From contig NZ_FUWH01000002.1 in the NCBI RefSeq assembly GCF_900167075.1, positions 29,005 to 93,004 of the forward strand: a DNA stretch of 64,000 nucleotides, written 5' to 3'. The notes beneath the pieces were generated by a model. That model was not told where the DNA came from. It was given only the letters and a program-made list of their open reading frames with translations, and did not search any database. The stretch is from Sediminibacterium ginsengisoli. Lineage in GTDB: Bacteria; Bacteroidota; Bacteroidia; Chitinophagales; Chitinophagaceae. Shown here in pieces: positions 33,986-42,165 of the stretch. Numbering within the stretch: position 1 is the first letter of the stretch; each line of letters opens with the position of its first letter. The translations under genes were made by a program, and so were the position numbers.

Positions 33986-35536
33986 TTATACGGCTGTGAG
34001 CTTTGCTTCCCCCGGAGCCGGTTTGGCTATGGCCAGCAGGCCGAGGAAAGTGATCAGTCCGTTGATGATCAGCAGCTCGATACCGATCTGGTAACCACCG
34101 AACCAGTCCTTCGCATTGATACTCAGGAAATAGGAGATTGCCGGCGCCAGCACGCAGATCACCGTTATGGCCAGTGTATTTGGCAGGCTTTTGCGGGTGA
34201 AGATGCCGAAGGCGAACAGGCCCAGCAACGGTCCGTAGGTATAACCTGCGAGGTCCAGGATCTTGTCGATGATGCTGTTATCGTTCATCACCTTAAAGCC
34301 CATGATGCATAACAGGAACACTACCGTAAAGCTCAGGTGAACCGTGAGCCTCAGTTTCTTTTTCTGCTTCTCGTCCAGGTCGTGCCTTTCCTTCAGGCCG
34401 ATGATATCGATACAGAATGAAGAGGTGAGTGCCGTCAGAGCTCCGTCTGCACTCGGGAAAAGTGCTGAGATCAGCGCGATAATGAAAATGATACCAACCG
34501 CAGGCGGGAAATAATTCAGCACCACGGAAGGGAACATTTTATCACCGATGATATTGTTGTTGTCGAGCACCAGTTGTTTTACCGCTTTACCGTTCACCAT
34601 CACATCCTGGTAAACACCACCCTGGGATGTGGCATACAGGTAAAGCAGGCCGCCCAGCAGGAGGAACAGGAATAATACGCATACCAGCACGATGGCCAGC
34701 GTGATTACATTTTTCTGCGAATCGCCCAGTCGTTTTACGCTGATGTTTTTCTGCATCATTTCCTGGTCGAGACCAGTCATGGCGATGGTAATGAATGCTC
34801 CGCCGATGATCTGTTTCAGGAAGAAACCTTTGCTGTTCACATCGGTATTGAATACGTTGAGATAGCCCACACTTTTCATCTGGCTGAGTGATTCGCCTAC
34901 AGAAAGGTTGAGGTGACTGAGAATATACACCACACAGATGATCAGGCCTGCGATCATCAGCGATGTTTGCAGGGTATCGGTGTAAACGATGGTTTTTACA
35001 CCGCCTTCAAAAGTATAGAGCAGGATCATCAGCAGGATCACGGCCGCGGTAACCACGAAGGGAACACCCATTTTATCCAGGATAAAGAACTGGATCACGT
35101 TGATCACGAGGTATAACCTTGCTGTTGCACCAACGGTACGGCTGATGATGAAGAACAATGCACCTGTTCTGTATGCCACATTCCCGAAACGCTGCTGCAG
35201 GTAGTTATAGATCGATGTAAGATTGAGCCGGTAATAGAGCGGCAGCAACACATAAGCGATCACCACATAACCGATCAGGTAACCGATAGCCACCTGCATA
35301 TAAGCGAAGCCTTTGAAACTGTTGCCTGCCACATCGCCCACTGCACCCGGCACACTTACAAACGTGACACCGCTGAGTGAAGTACCGATCATGCCGAAAG
35401 CAACCAGCATCCAGTTACTGTTCTTGTTACCAATGAAAAAAGATTCGTTATTGCTGTTGCGGCCGGTATACCAGGCTACCACCAGCAATAAAAGAAAATA
35501 AAGGATCACAAAAGAAAATAGCAGCAATGGGGACAT
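33986..35536 (-). CDS. Sodium:solute symporter (SSS family)
   Basis: Inner-membrane Na+-coupled transporter, 516 residues with about 13 hydrophobic helices. Family features include the N-terminal WYTGRNSNNESFFIGNKN, SWMxGxxGTSLSG-like GMIGTSLSGVTFVSVPG, the Na+-site helix TEGGVKTI-like FEGGVKTIVYTDTLQ, and GLIAALFP-like FIIALISALFPSADGALTALTSSF in the C-terminal half. The transported solute cannot be read from sequence. It stands alone, with a terminator after it and ~150 bases of upstream region shared with the divergent LOG gene. Confidence 0.92.
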   Translation of the reverse strand: MSPLLLFSFVILYFLLLLVVAWYTGRNSNNESFFIGNKNSNWMLVAFGMIGTSLSGVTFVSVPGAVGDVAGNSFKGFAYMQVAIGYLIGYVVIAYVLLPLYYRLNLTSIYNYLQQRFGNVAYRTGALFFIISRTVGATARLYLVINVIQFFILDKMGVPFVVTAAVILLMILLYTFEGGVKTIVYTDTLQTSLMIAGLIICVVYILSHLNLSVGESLSQMKSVGYLNVFNTDVNSKGFFLKQIIGGAFITIAMTGLDQEMMQKNISVKRLGDSQKNVITLAIVLVCVLFLFLLLGGLLYLYATSQGGVYQDVMVNGKAVKQLVLDNNNIIGDKMFPSVVLNYFPPAVGIIFIIALISALFPSADGALTALTSSFCIDIIGLKERHDLDEKQKKKLRLTVHLSFTVVFLLCIMGFKVMNDNSIIDKILDLAGYTYGPLLGLFAFGIFTRKSLPNTLAITVICVLAPAISYFLSINAKDWFGGYQIGIELLIINGLITFLGLLAIAKPAPGEAKLTAV

Positions 35537-35694
35537 ACTAATAACATTTATATTTTAAATATGACAGGACAACGGTGGTAAAGATAGGGAAGTGATGATG
35601 AAATCAGCATTCAGTTTGCGTGTTTCTGCTGTTTTTGAAACCAACCATTAAATGCTCCCGGCAATTACTACCTTGCGACACGAAAAATAAAGGT

Positions 35695-36234
35695 ATGGAG
35701 GTAAAATGTATAGCAGTTTTCTGCGGTTCAAAAAGCGGTAATAACCCTTTGTTTGAGCAGGAAGCGGCAGCGCTGGGGAAACTGATGGCGGAAAAGCAGA
35801 TCAGCCTGGTCTATGGTGGCGGTAATAAAGGCTTGATGGGAGCTGTGGCCAACGGTGTGATGGATAACGGCGGTATAGTGATCGGTGTGATACCCGAACT
35901 GCTGCTGGCCTGGGAACAGATGCACGATGCGCTTACGGAGATCCACGTGGTGCCGGATATGCATATCAGGAAGCGTATGATGTATGAGCGTTGTGATGCT
36001 GCCATTGTACTTCCCGGCGGGCACGGCACACTCGATGAGCTGTTCGAAATGCTTACCTGGAACACATTACAGATCCACGATAAAAAAATAATCCTGCTGA
36101 ATACAGCAGGATATTATGATCACCTGGTGGCCCATATCAGGAATATGAGCTACCAGGGTTTTCTTTATGAGAACTGGGAAGAACGCCTGATCGTTTGTCA
36201 TGATGCGGAAACAGCTATCGGCGCCCTTTGCTGA
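35695..36234 (+). CDS. LOG-family protein (TIGR00730-type nucleotide 5'-monophosphate phosphoribohydrolase)
   Basis: About 179 residues from ATG 35695, which is preceded by a TACCTTG box (35669-35675). The Rossmann-like family signatures GGGNKGLMGAVA and PGGHGTLDE (catalytic Glu) are intact. LOG proteins split adenosine-type monophosphates into base and ribose-5-phosphate; in bacteria this is nucleotide salvage or turnover rather than proven hormone synthesis. The frame is open to 35620 upstream, but those residues are not conserved in character. Its 3' end overlaps the convergent outer-membrane gene by 20 bases. Confidence 0.92.
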   Translation: MEVKCIAVFCGSKSGNNPLFEQEAAALGKLMAEKQISLVYGGGNKGLMGAVANGVMDNGGIVIGVIPELLLAWEQMHDALTEIHVVPDMHIRKRMMYERCDAAIVLPGGHGTLDELFEMLTWNTLQIHDKKIILLNTAGYYDHLVAHIRNMSYQGFLYENWEERLIVCHDAETAIGALC

Positions 36235-36826
36235 GGTAAAAACCAAAGCCTGCCCTGAATACCGGTAACGGATCGTTGTAACGGTCGCGGTACGGCGAAT
36301 TCGGGTTTTGCAGCACATCGATCATCAGTGTGATGTAGGAATAATGATCGGCGATCATCCTGGAACCATAACCGATGCCTACGAGCAGGCTGCTAGAATT
36401 GAATTTGTAGGTGTTGGACTGGTTGCTCACCATGTTTTTCTGGGAAGAGCTGATCCAGTTCAGTTCGGGCTGCACCTGCACGTGCAGGAAGTTCACCGGC
36501 CAGAGCCTGATAAAGGGCCCGCCGCCGAAACTGAAATTCCTGTAACGGATGCTGTTATAATCTGAAGCATTCTGCGAAAAATAATTCACGTTGAACGACA
36601 TGCCCGCGTCCAGCCAGTTGGCAATACTGTAGCCGATCTCCGGGTTCAGCCCGAGATTGAAAGAATTGCCGGCAAAACCAAGATTGAGGCTGGTACCAAG
36701 AAATATATTCTCTTTTTTGAACTTTCCTTTTTCAGGGTCCGGGTTCTCTTCCTGCTGCGCAAAAAGTCCCGCGGTGCCTAATAAAAGGCAACAGGTAAAA
36801 AAGAATTTCTTCATGATCATTTTCAT
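36215..36826 (-). CDS. Outer-membrane beta-barrel protein, small porin-like
   Basis: A signal peptide (from MKKFFFTCCLLLGTAGLFAQ; ATG 36826 or 36814) leads into ~180 residues of alternating hydrophobic/polar strands: IFLGTSLNLGFAG, PEIGYSIANWLDAGMSFNVNY, NFSFGGGPFIRLW, LHVQVQPELNW, SSLLVGIGYGS. The C-terminus GFGFYLSKGRR is close to a barrel end but lacks a terminal aromatic residue. An 8-strand barrel is likely. Role unknown. It overlaps the LOG gene tail to tail by 20 bases. Confidence 0.82.
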   Translation of the reverse strand: MKMIMKKFFFTCCLLLGTAGLFAQQEENPDPEKGKFKKENIFLGTSLNLGFAGNSFNLGLNPEIGYSIANWLDAGMSFNVNYFSQNASDYNSIRYRNFSFGGGPFIRLWPVNFLHVQVQPELNWISSSQKNMVSNQSNTYKFNSSSLLVGIGYGSRMIADHYSYITLMIDVLQNPNSPYRDRYNDPLPVFRAGFGFYLSKGRR

Positions 36827-36844
36827 TTATACAAACCTAACTGA

Positions 36845-38275
36845 TTATTGCAGATCGAAAATCTTTCCGGCATTCAAAATATTGTTAGGATCGAATGCTT
36901 TTTTGATCTCCCGCATCAGCCGCAGGTTCGCTGCCTGGAAAACAGTATCAAGGTACGGTTTTTGGATCAGCCCAACGCCATGTTCGCCGCTGATGGTTCC
37001 GCCCAGCTTTTTTACAAGGTGGAACAATTCGGTCAGCGCTGCGGTCATTTCTGCATTGCCATGACTATTCTTAATGGTCGGGTGATTGATGCGGATATGG
37101 AGGTTGCCATCGCCGGCATGTCCGTAACAAACCGCGTGAAAACCATGCTGTCTGCCCAGTTCTTTCACACCCCTGATCAGCGCCGGTAATTCGGCTCTTG
37201 GTACTACAGTGTCTTCTTCAATGGTATAACCGGTAGTCTTTACTGCTTCTGCAACGCGGCGGCGGAGCTTCCAGAGTTCCGCTTTCTGCTGGGCATCGTC
37301 TGCAAAAAATATTTCCCCGGCATCGAACTGGGTCAGCAATTCAGAGATCGCCTCCATTTCGCCCATCAGTACATCCATATTGTTACCATCCACTTCTATG
37401 ATCAGGTGTGCGGCTATATCATCGTTAACAGGCACGGCCGTACTGTCTACAAAAGTGCTTACGATCTTCAGTGCATCGATCTCTACCAGCTCGAGTGCGC
37501 TTGGTACAAATCCTGCCCTGAAAATGGCGCTCACAGCTTCACTTGCTTTTTCGAGCGATGCAAAGGGGACCAGCATCAGCAGGTCGTATTGCGGGTGAGG
37601 GATCAGTTTCAGAACGATCTTGGTAACAATGCCGAGTGTTCCTTCACTTCCTACCAGTAATTGTGTGAGGTTATAGCCGGTGGAATTTTTTAATACATTG
37701 GCGCCCGTCCAGATGATCTCGCCGGTAGGCAATACCACTTCGAGGTTCAGCACATAATCTTTTACAACGCCGTACTTAACTGCTTTCGGTCCGCCGCTGT
37801 TCTCGGCAATATTACCGCCGATGAAACAACTGCCGCGGCTGCTCGGATCCGGCGGGTAGAACAGGCCTTTTTCTTTTACAGCATTCTGCAACACTTCAGT
37901 GATCACACCCGGTTCGGTAATAACCTGAAGATTGCGTTCGTCGATCGAAAGAATACTGTTCATCCTTTCGCTGGAGATCAGTACGCCGCCGAGATGCGGA
38001 AGTGCACCGCCGCTCAGCCCGGTTCCGGCACCACGTGGGGTAACAGGAATATGAAACTGGTTACAGCATTTCATAATTGCCGCAATCTCTTCTGCGGTCC
38101 GTGGTTTCAACACCACTTCAGGATAATACTGTAAACGTTCCGTTTCGTCATGACCGTAATCTGTAAGTGATTCCTGGTCAACCAGCACGTACTGCTCACC
38201 AATGGTTGCCTTGAAAAACTCCAGATGTTCAGCTGTTACCAGTCCTTTTGGCGCTGTTGCCTGCATACTTTTCAA
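36845..38275 (-). CDS. FAD-linked oxidase, GlcD-type (glycolate / D-2-hydroxyacid dehydrogenase family)
   Basis: A p-cresol-methylhydroxylase-fold flavoenzyme of normal length (476). FAD-binding motifs are TPRGAGTGLSGGA, PPDPSSRGSCFIGGNIAENSGG and GSEGTLGIVTKI. The C-terminal FAD-oxidase domain ends with SGEHGVGLIQKPYL and the near-universal FDPNNILNAGKIF. The YGHAGDGNLHIRI stretch carries the metal-site His residues of D-lactate/2-hydroxyglutarate relatives. GlcE and GlcF are not adjacent, so it probably works alone or with an unlinked Fe-S partner. Substrate: glycolate, D-lactate or D-2-hydroxyglutarate. Confidence 0.92.
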   Translation of the reverse strand: MKSMQATAPKGLVTAEHLEFFKATIGEQYVLVDQESLTDYGHDETERLQYYPEVVLKPRTAEEIAAIMKCCNQFHIPVTPRGAGTGLSGGALPHLGGVLISSERMNSILSIDERNLQVITEPGVITEVLQNAVKEKGLFYPPDPSSRGSCFIGGNIAENSGGPKAVKYGVVKDYVLNLEVVLPTGEIIWTGANVLKNSTGYNLTQLLVGSEGTLGIVTKIVLKLIPHPQYDLLMLVPFASLEKASEAVSAIFRAGFVPSALELVEIDALKIVSTFVDSTAVPVNDDIAAHLIIEVDGNNMDVLMGEMEAISELLTQFDAGEIFFADDAQQKAELWKLRRRVAEAVKTTGYTIEEDTVVPRAELPALIRGVKELGRQHGFHAVCYGHAGDGNLHIRINHPTIKNSHGNAEMTAALTELFHLVKKLGGTISGEHGVGLIQKPYLDTVFQAANLRLMREIKKAFDPNNILNAGKIFDLQ

Positions 38276-38493
38276 TTTTTTGTAAAAATAGATGCTTGAG
38301 CGGAGATGTGCGTTATTCTGCCGGTTTTTCCAGATTTATTTTTTGTAAATCTTCAATTATGGTCATGTTGTTCTATTAGAAACCGCAATTACCCGTAATA
38401 TGTTTTGAAATTATATACCAATATCTCCGAAACATTGATGAATACTAACGTGTAGCCAAAACACAAAGCAAATGATACATGCATCGAAACTCC

Positions 38494-38501
38494 TATTTTT
38501 G
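38494..38501 (+). promoter_or_regulatory. -7 promoter element of pckA
   Basis: TATTTTTG followed by C, an exact TAnnTTTG match, 26 bases before ATG 38528. It sits in the 252-bp gap upstream of pckA, which otherwise shows nothing I can name. Confidence 0.55.
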
Positions 38502-38527
38502 CCTCACTAACTAACGATTGTTCGCAT

Positions 38528-40132
38528 ATGACTTTACAAACCTTATCTATCCCTGGCAAAGAGCTTGAAGTACTTGGTCTTCAGGCATCAACCCGTGTAC
38601 ATTACCAGTTATCACCTGAAGAACTTGTGGAACAGGCTGTGATCAGCGGCGAAGGCGTACGTAATGATACAGGCGCGCTTTGCATCCGCACCGGCGAATT
38701 CACCGGCCGCAGTCCGCAGGATAAATTCATTGTAAAAGATGCTGTTACGGCAGATACAGTGAACTGGAATAATTTCAATATTCCCATCGACGAAAAATAT
38801 TTTCACCAGCTGAAGGAGAAAATGATGGCTTACCTGAACCAGCGTCCTGCTGTATGGGTAAGGGATGCGGCGGCCTGTGCAGACCCGGCTTACAGGATCA
38901 ATATCCGTGTAATCAATGAGAACCCGTGGAGCAATCTTTTTGCTTACAATATGTTCCTGCGTCCTTCCGAAAACGAACTGGAGAATTTCAAGGCCGACTG
39001 GCATATTATCCAGGCACCGGGCTTCAAGGCAGACCCTGCAGTGGATGGTACCCGTCAGCATAATTTCGCCATAGTATCGTTTACACATAAAACCATCCTG
39101 ATCGGCGGAACGGGTTATACCGGTGAGATGAAAAAAGGCATTTTCACGATCCTGAATTATGTACTGCCGCACGAAAAGAATGTGCTCAGCATGCATTGCA
39201 GTGCCAATATGGGTAATGAAGGTGATGTGGCTGTATTCTTCGGACTGAGCGGTACGGGTAAAACAACGCTGAGTGCTGATCCTGCACGTAAACTGATCGG
39301 AGATGATGAGCATGGCTGGACCGCAGATGGTGTGTTCAACTTCGAAGGCGGCTGTTATGCCAAAACGATCGACCTCACGGAAGAAAAAGAACCTGAGATC
39401 TTCCACGCGATCCGTCCGGGTGCGTTGGTGGAGAACGTTACTTTCCTGAACGGCACCAATACCATCGATTTCACCAGCAAGGAAATAACCGAGAACACAA
39501 GGGTAAGCTACCCGCTTTCCTATATCAGCAATGCGCAGGAGCCTGCTATGGGCGGACTGCCGGCGAATATCTTCTTCCTCACCTGCGATGCGAAAGGCGT
39601 ATTGCCTCCGGTGAGCAAACTGACCCCCGGGCAAGCCATGTACCAGTTCATCAGCGGCTACACAGCTAAAGTGGCAGGTACGGAAGCGGGTGTTACAGAA
39701 CCTAAATCTACATTCAGCGCCTGTTTCGGCGCACCTTTCCTGCCTTTACATCCTGGTCAGTATGCAGAAATGCTGGGCCGGAAAATGAAGGAGAATAAGG
39801 TGAACGTATGGATGATCAATACCGGCTGGAGCGGCGGTGCTTACGGCGAAGGAAGCCGTATGAAGCTGAGCTATACCAGGGCCATGATCACTGCGGCACT
39901 GAACGGAGATCTGAATAATGTGCACTATGAAGCGCATCCTGTTTTCGGTATGGAAGTACCGCAGAGCTGTCCCGGCGTACCTGCAGAAATTTTAAACCCA
40001 CGCAGCACATGGAGCGATCCTGCTGCCTATGATGTAAAATGTACGGAACTGGCGAAAGAGTTTATCCAGAACTTCAAAAAATACGCAGATGGCGTTAATG
40101 AAGAGATACTCGCAGCCGCTCCGAAAGTATAA
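38528..40132 (+). CDS. pckA: Phosphoenolpyruvate carboxykinase (ATP)
   Basis: Interconverts oxaloacetate and PEP with ATP, the first step of gluconeogenesis. The ATP-type P-loop is GLSGTGKTTLSADP (239-252), followed by the Mg/Mn site DDEHGW. The oxaloacetate-binding RTGEFTGRSPQDKFIV and the C-terminal NTGWSGGAYGEGSRM are intact. Length 534 is normal. It has its own promoter box and a UUCG-loop terminator, so it is monocistronic. Confidence 0.97.
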   Translation: MTLQTLSIPGKELEVLGLQASTRVHYQLSPEELVEQAVISGEGVRNDTGALCIRTGEFTGRSPQDKFIVKDAVTADTVNWNNFNIPIDEKYFHQLKEKMMAYLNQRPAVWVRDAAACADPAYRINIRVINENPWSNLFAYNMFLRPSENELENFKADWHIIQAPGFKADPAVDGTRQHNFAIVSFTHKTILIGGTGYTGEMKKGIFTILNYVLPHEKNVLSMHCSANMGNEGDVAVFFGLSGTGKTTLSADPARKLIGDDEHGWTADGVFNFEGGCYAKTIDLTEEKEPEIFHAIRPGALVENVTFLNGTNTIDFTSKEITENTRVSYPLSYISNAQEPAMGGLPANIFFLTCDAKGVLPPVSKLTPGQAMYQFISGYTAKVAGTEAGVTEPKSTFSACFGAPFLPLHPGQYAEMLGRKMKENKVNVWMINTGWSGGAYGEGSRMKLSYTRAMITAALNGDLNNVHYEAHPVFGMEVPQSCPGVPAEILNPRSTWSDPAAYDVKCTELAKEFIQNFKKYADGVNEEILAAAPKV

Positions 40133-40169
40133 GTTTTTGTTTACCGGTCTCTTCGATTGCTTTGTCTGT

Positions 40170-40195
40170 AAACTCCACCTTCGGGTGGAGTTTTT
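40170..40195 (+). terminator. Rho-independent terminator of pckA with a UUCG tetraloop
   Basis: AAACTCCACC pairs perfectly with GGTGGAGTTT (40170-40179, 40184-40193) around a C(UUCG)G tetraloop, an exceptionally stable loop, followed by TTATTTG. Confidence 0.92.
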
Positions 40196-40214
40196 ATTTG
40201 GATCCGGGGATAAA

Positions 40215-40238
40215 AAAAGCATACCGGAGTATGCTTTT
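40215..40238 (-). terminator. Rho-independent terminator of the deoxynucleoside kinase gene
   Basis: AAAAGCATAC/GTATGCTTTT (40215-40224, 40229-40238), a 10-bp stem with a 4-base loop. Read on the minus strand it lies 23 bases after the kinase stop and is followed by TTT from a run of seven T. Confidence 0.88.
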
Positions 40239-40261
40239 CAATGATTTCACAACAGCTGTTC

Positions 40262-40903
40262 TTAGAATAATCCGAACAGCATGCCGTCTATTTTACCGAT
40301 GATGTCCCCGAAATGCTCATCGTTCTCGGCAAATTTATTTTTATCACAATCGATCACGAGCAACTGGCCTTCCTTATACCCGTCGATCCATTTGTTATAA
40401 TATTCATTCAGTCTTTTGAGGTAATCCAGGCGGATATTCTCTTCGTATTCACGCCCTCTTTTCTGGATCTGTGCAACCAGCGTAGGTACGGATGCCTTCA
40501 GGTAAATGAGCAGGTCCGGTGGTTGTACCATGGTTTTCAGGGTCTGGAAGAACTGGTAGTAATTATCGAAATCGCGCTTGCTCATCAGCCCCATTTCGTG
40601 CAGGTTAGGTGCAAAAATGTTGGCATCTTCATAAATAGTGCGGTCCTGGATAACCGTTTCTGTACCATGATGAATATCGAGCAGCTGGTTGAGGCGACTG
40701 TTCAGGAAAAAGATCTGCAGGTTAAAGCTCCAGCGTGGCATATCCTCATAGAAATCCATGAGGTAAGGGTTATGATCCACATCTTCAAACTGTGGTATCC
40801 AGCGATAGTGCTTGCTCAGCATTTCGGTCAGCGTGGTTTTTCCCGCACCGATATTACCGGCTACCGCTACATGTTTTGGTTTCTTAAGTTTTGGCATAGA
40901 CAT
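40262..40903 (-). CDS. Deoxynucleoside kinase (dGK/dAK/dCK family)
   Basis: Phosphorylates deoxynucleosides for DNA precursor salvage. The P-loop is AVAGNIGAGKTTL near the N-terminus. WIPQFEDVDHNPYLMDFY, the ERS/DRT-type motif VIQDRTIYEDANIFA with the catalytic acid region, and the lid Arg-rich QKRGREYEENIRLDYL are all typical of the family. ATG 40903 and 40897 are both possible starts. Whether it prefers dA, dG or dC is not evident. Monocistronic, with its own terminator. Confidence 0.92.
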   Translation of the reverse strand: MSMPKLKKPKHVAVAGNIGAGKTTLTEMLSKHYRWIPQFEDVDHNPYLMDFYEDMPRWSFNLQIFFLNSRLNQLLDIHHGTETVIQDRTIYEDANIFAPNLHEMGLMSKRDFDNYYQFFQTLKTMVQPPDLLIYLKASVPTLVAQIQKRGREYEENIRLDYLKRLNEYYNKWIDGYKEGQLLVIDCDKNKFAENDEHFGDIIGKIDGMLFGLF

Positions 40904-40981
40904 AAAATGAACAACAGTTTGGAGGTAAGAATTACGAACTTAAGGTAAAGATTTTAAAACGGGCTTACAAAATAAGCCGGT

Positions 40982-42001
40982 CTAACTGTAATCCATCCCG
41001 ATGGCGCTTCTGATCAGTTTCAGCGTGGCGCTGGCGCTGGCCCTTGCCTTATCTGCTCCCTGCCTGATGATCCTGTTCAGTAATTCCTTATTGTTCTGTA
41101 TATCAGCCGCTTTTTCGGAGATCGGTTTCATAAAAGCTGCCATGTCTTCCGCGAGTTGCTTTTTCATGTCGCCATAACGGATCACTACATTACCCGCTGA
41201 GCTTGCATTGAAATCGGCTTCGAATTTTGCCACAGTATCCTCGGTGCTTACCAGCCTCATCAGGGTGAAGAGGTTCTCTATATAATCCGGTTTCACCGAA
41301 TTTGGCTCGGCAGGTCCCTGGTCTGTTTTCGCTTTCATGATCTTTTTACGGATCAGGTCGGCATCGTCGGCCAGGTAAAGCGTATTCATCTGGTTTTCGC
41401 TTTTGCTCATTTTCCCGTTCCCGTCAAGGCTCATGATCTTAACCAGCTCGCCACCATAATTGAAAGCATAAGGTGCCGGCAGTACTTCGCCGTAGCGGTG
41501 GTTGAACCTGTCTGCATAATTACGGGCGATCTCCAGGTGCTGTTCCTGGTCTTTTCCTACAGGTACTTTCACGGCGCGGTGTATCAGGATATCGGCGGCC
41601 ATCAGTACCGGATATGTGAGCAGACCTGCGTTTACATTATCGGGCTGCAGCCTTACCTTGTCTTTGAATGTTGGTGTTTTTTCCAACTCGCCTTTATAGG
41701 CGAGCATGTTCAGGTAGAGGTAGAGTTCTGCAATCTCCGGAACATCACTCTGGATGTACAGGGCTACTTTATCCGGGTCGAGCCCGCAGGCGATATTTTC
41801 TGCAATCACCCGGTGCACACTGCTCTGCAGCTCTCTTGTATCGGGGTGAGTGGTGAGACTATGCCAGTTGGCTACAAAAAAATAACAATTGAACTTCTCG
41901 TCGTTCTGCATACGCACATAGTTGCGCATTGCGCCGAAATAATTGCCCAGATGCAGGAAACCTGTGGGGCGGATACCGCTTACTACAACCTCTTTTTCCA
42001 T
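40982..42001 (-). CDS. trpS: Tryptophan--tRNA ligase
   Basis: Class Ic aminoacyl-tRNA synthetase. The HIGH-type motif is HLGN (17-20) after SGIRPTGFL, and KMSKS is intact at 197-201 (DGNGKMSKSEN). The tryptophan-pocket segment YPVLMAADIL and QDQxxH-like KDQEQHLEIARNYADRFN are present. The length of 339 residues fits the bacterial enzyme. It is divergent from recG with ~160 bases between. Confidence 0.97.
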   Translation of the reverse strand: MEKEVVVSGIRPTGFLHLGNYFGAMRNYVRMQNDEKFNCYFFVANWHSLTTHPDTRELQSSVHRVIAENIACGLDPDKVALYIQSDVPEIAELYLYLNMLAYKGELEKTPTFKDKVRLQPDNVNAGLLTYPVLMAADILIHRAVKVPVGKDQEQHLEIARNYADRFNHRYGEVLPAPYAFNYGGELVKIMSLDGNGKMSKSENQMNTLYLADDADLIRKKIMKAKTDQGPAEPNSVKPDYIENLFTLMRLVSTEDTVAKFEADFNASSAGNVVIRYGDMKKQLAEDMAAFMKPISEKAADIQNNKELLNRIIRQGADKARASASATLKLIRSAIGMDYS

Positions 42002-42077
42002 GGGCGCGAAGATAATGAATGGTTTCGGGATGTAAATGCCGGAATACCGCTATGGAATTTCTAATGATCATTACACC

Positions 42078-42085
42078 GATATTTG
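42078..42085 (+). promoter_or_regulatory. -7-like box upstream of recG
   Basis: GATATTTG followed by C, one mismatch to TAnnTTTG. An ATG (42093) lies 7 bases downstream, the spacing seen for other probable leaderless genes here, but that ATG is out of frame with recG and meets a stop after three codons. Confidence 0.35.
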
Positions 42086-42165
42086 CTGATTAATGTATCA
42101 GTAAAAAGAATCTTATCAGCACACCGTCGAACATATTAGCTGCCCCGATCGAATACCTGAAAGGT

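Noticed and set aside
38612-39634. 340-codon minus-strand frame opposite pckA
   Set aside because: Shadow of pckA, whose catalytic motifs and normal length are unambiguous on the plus strand.
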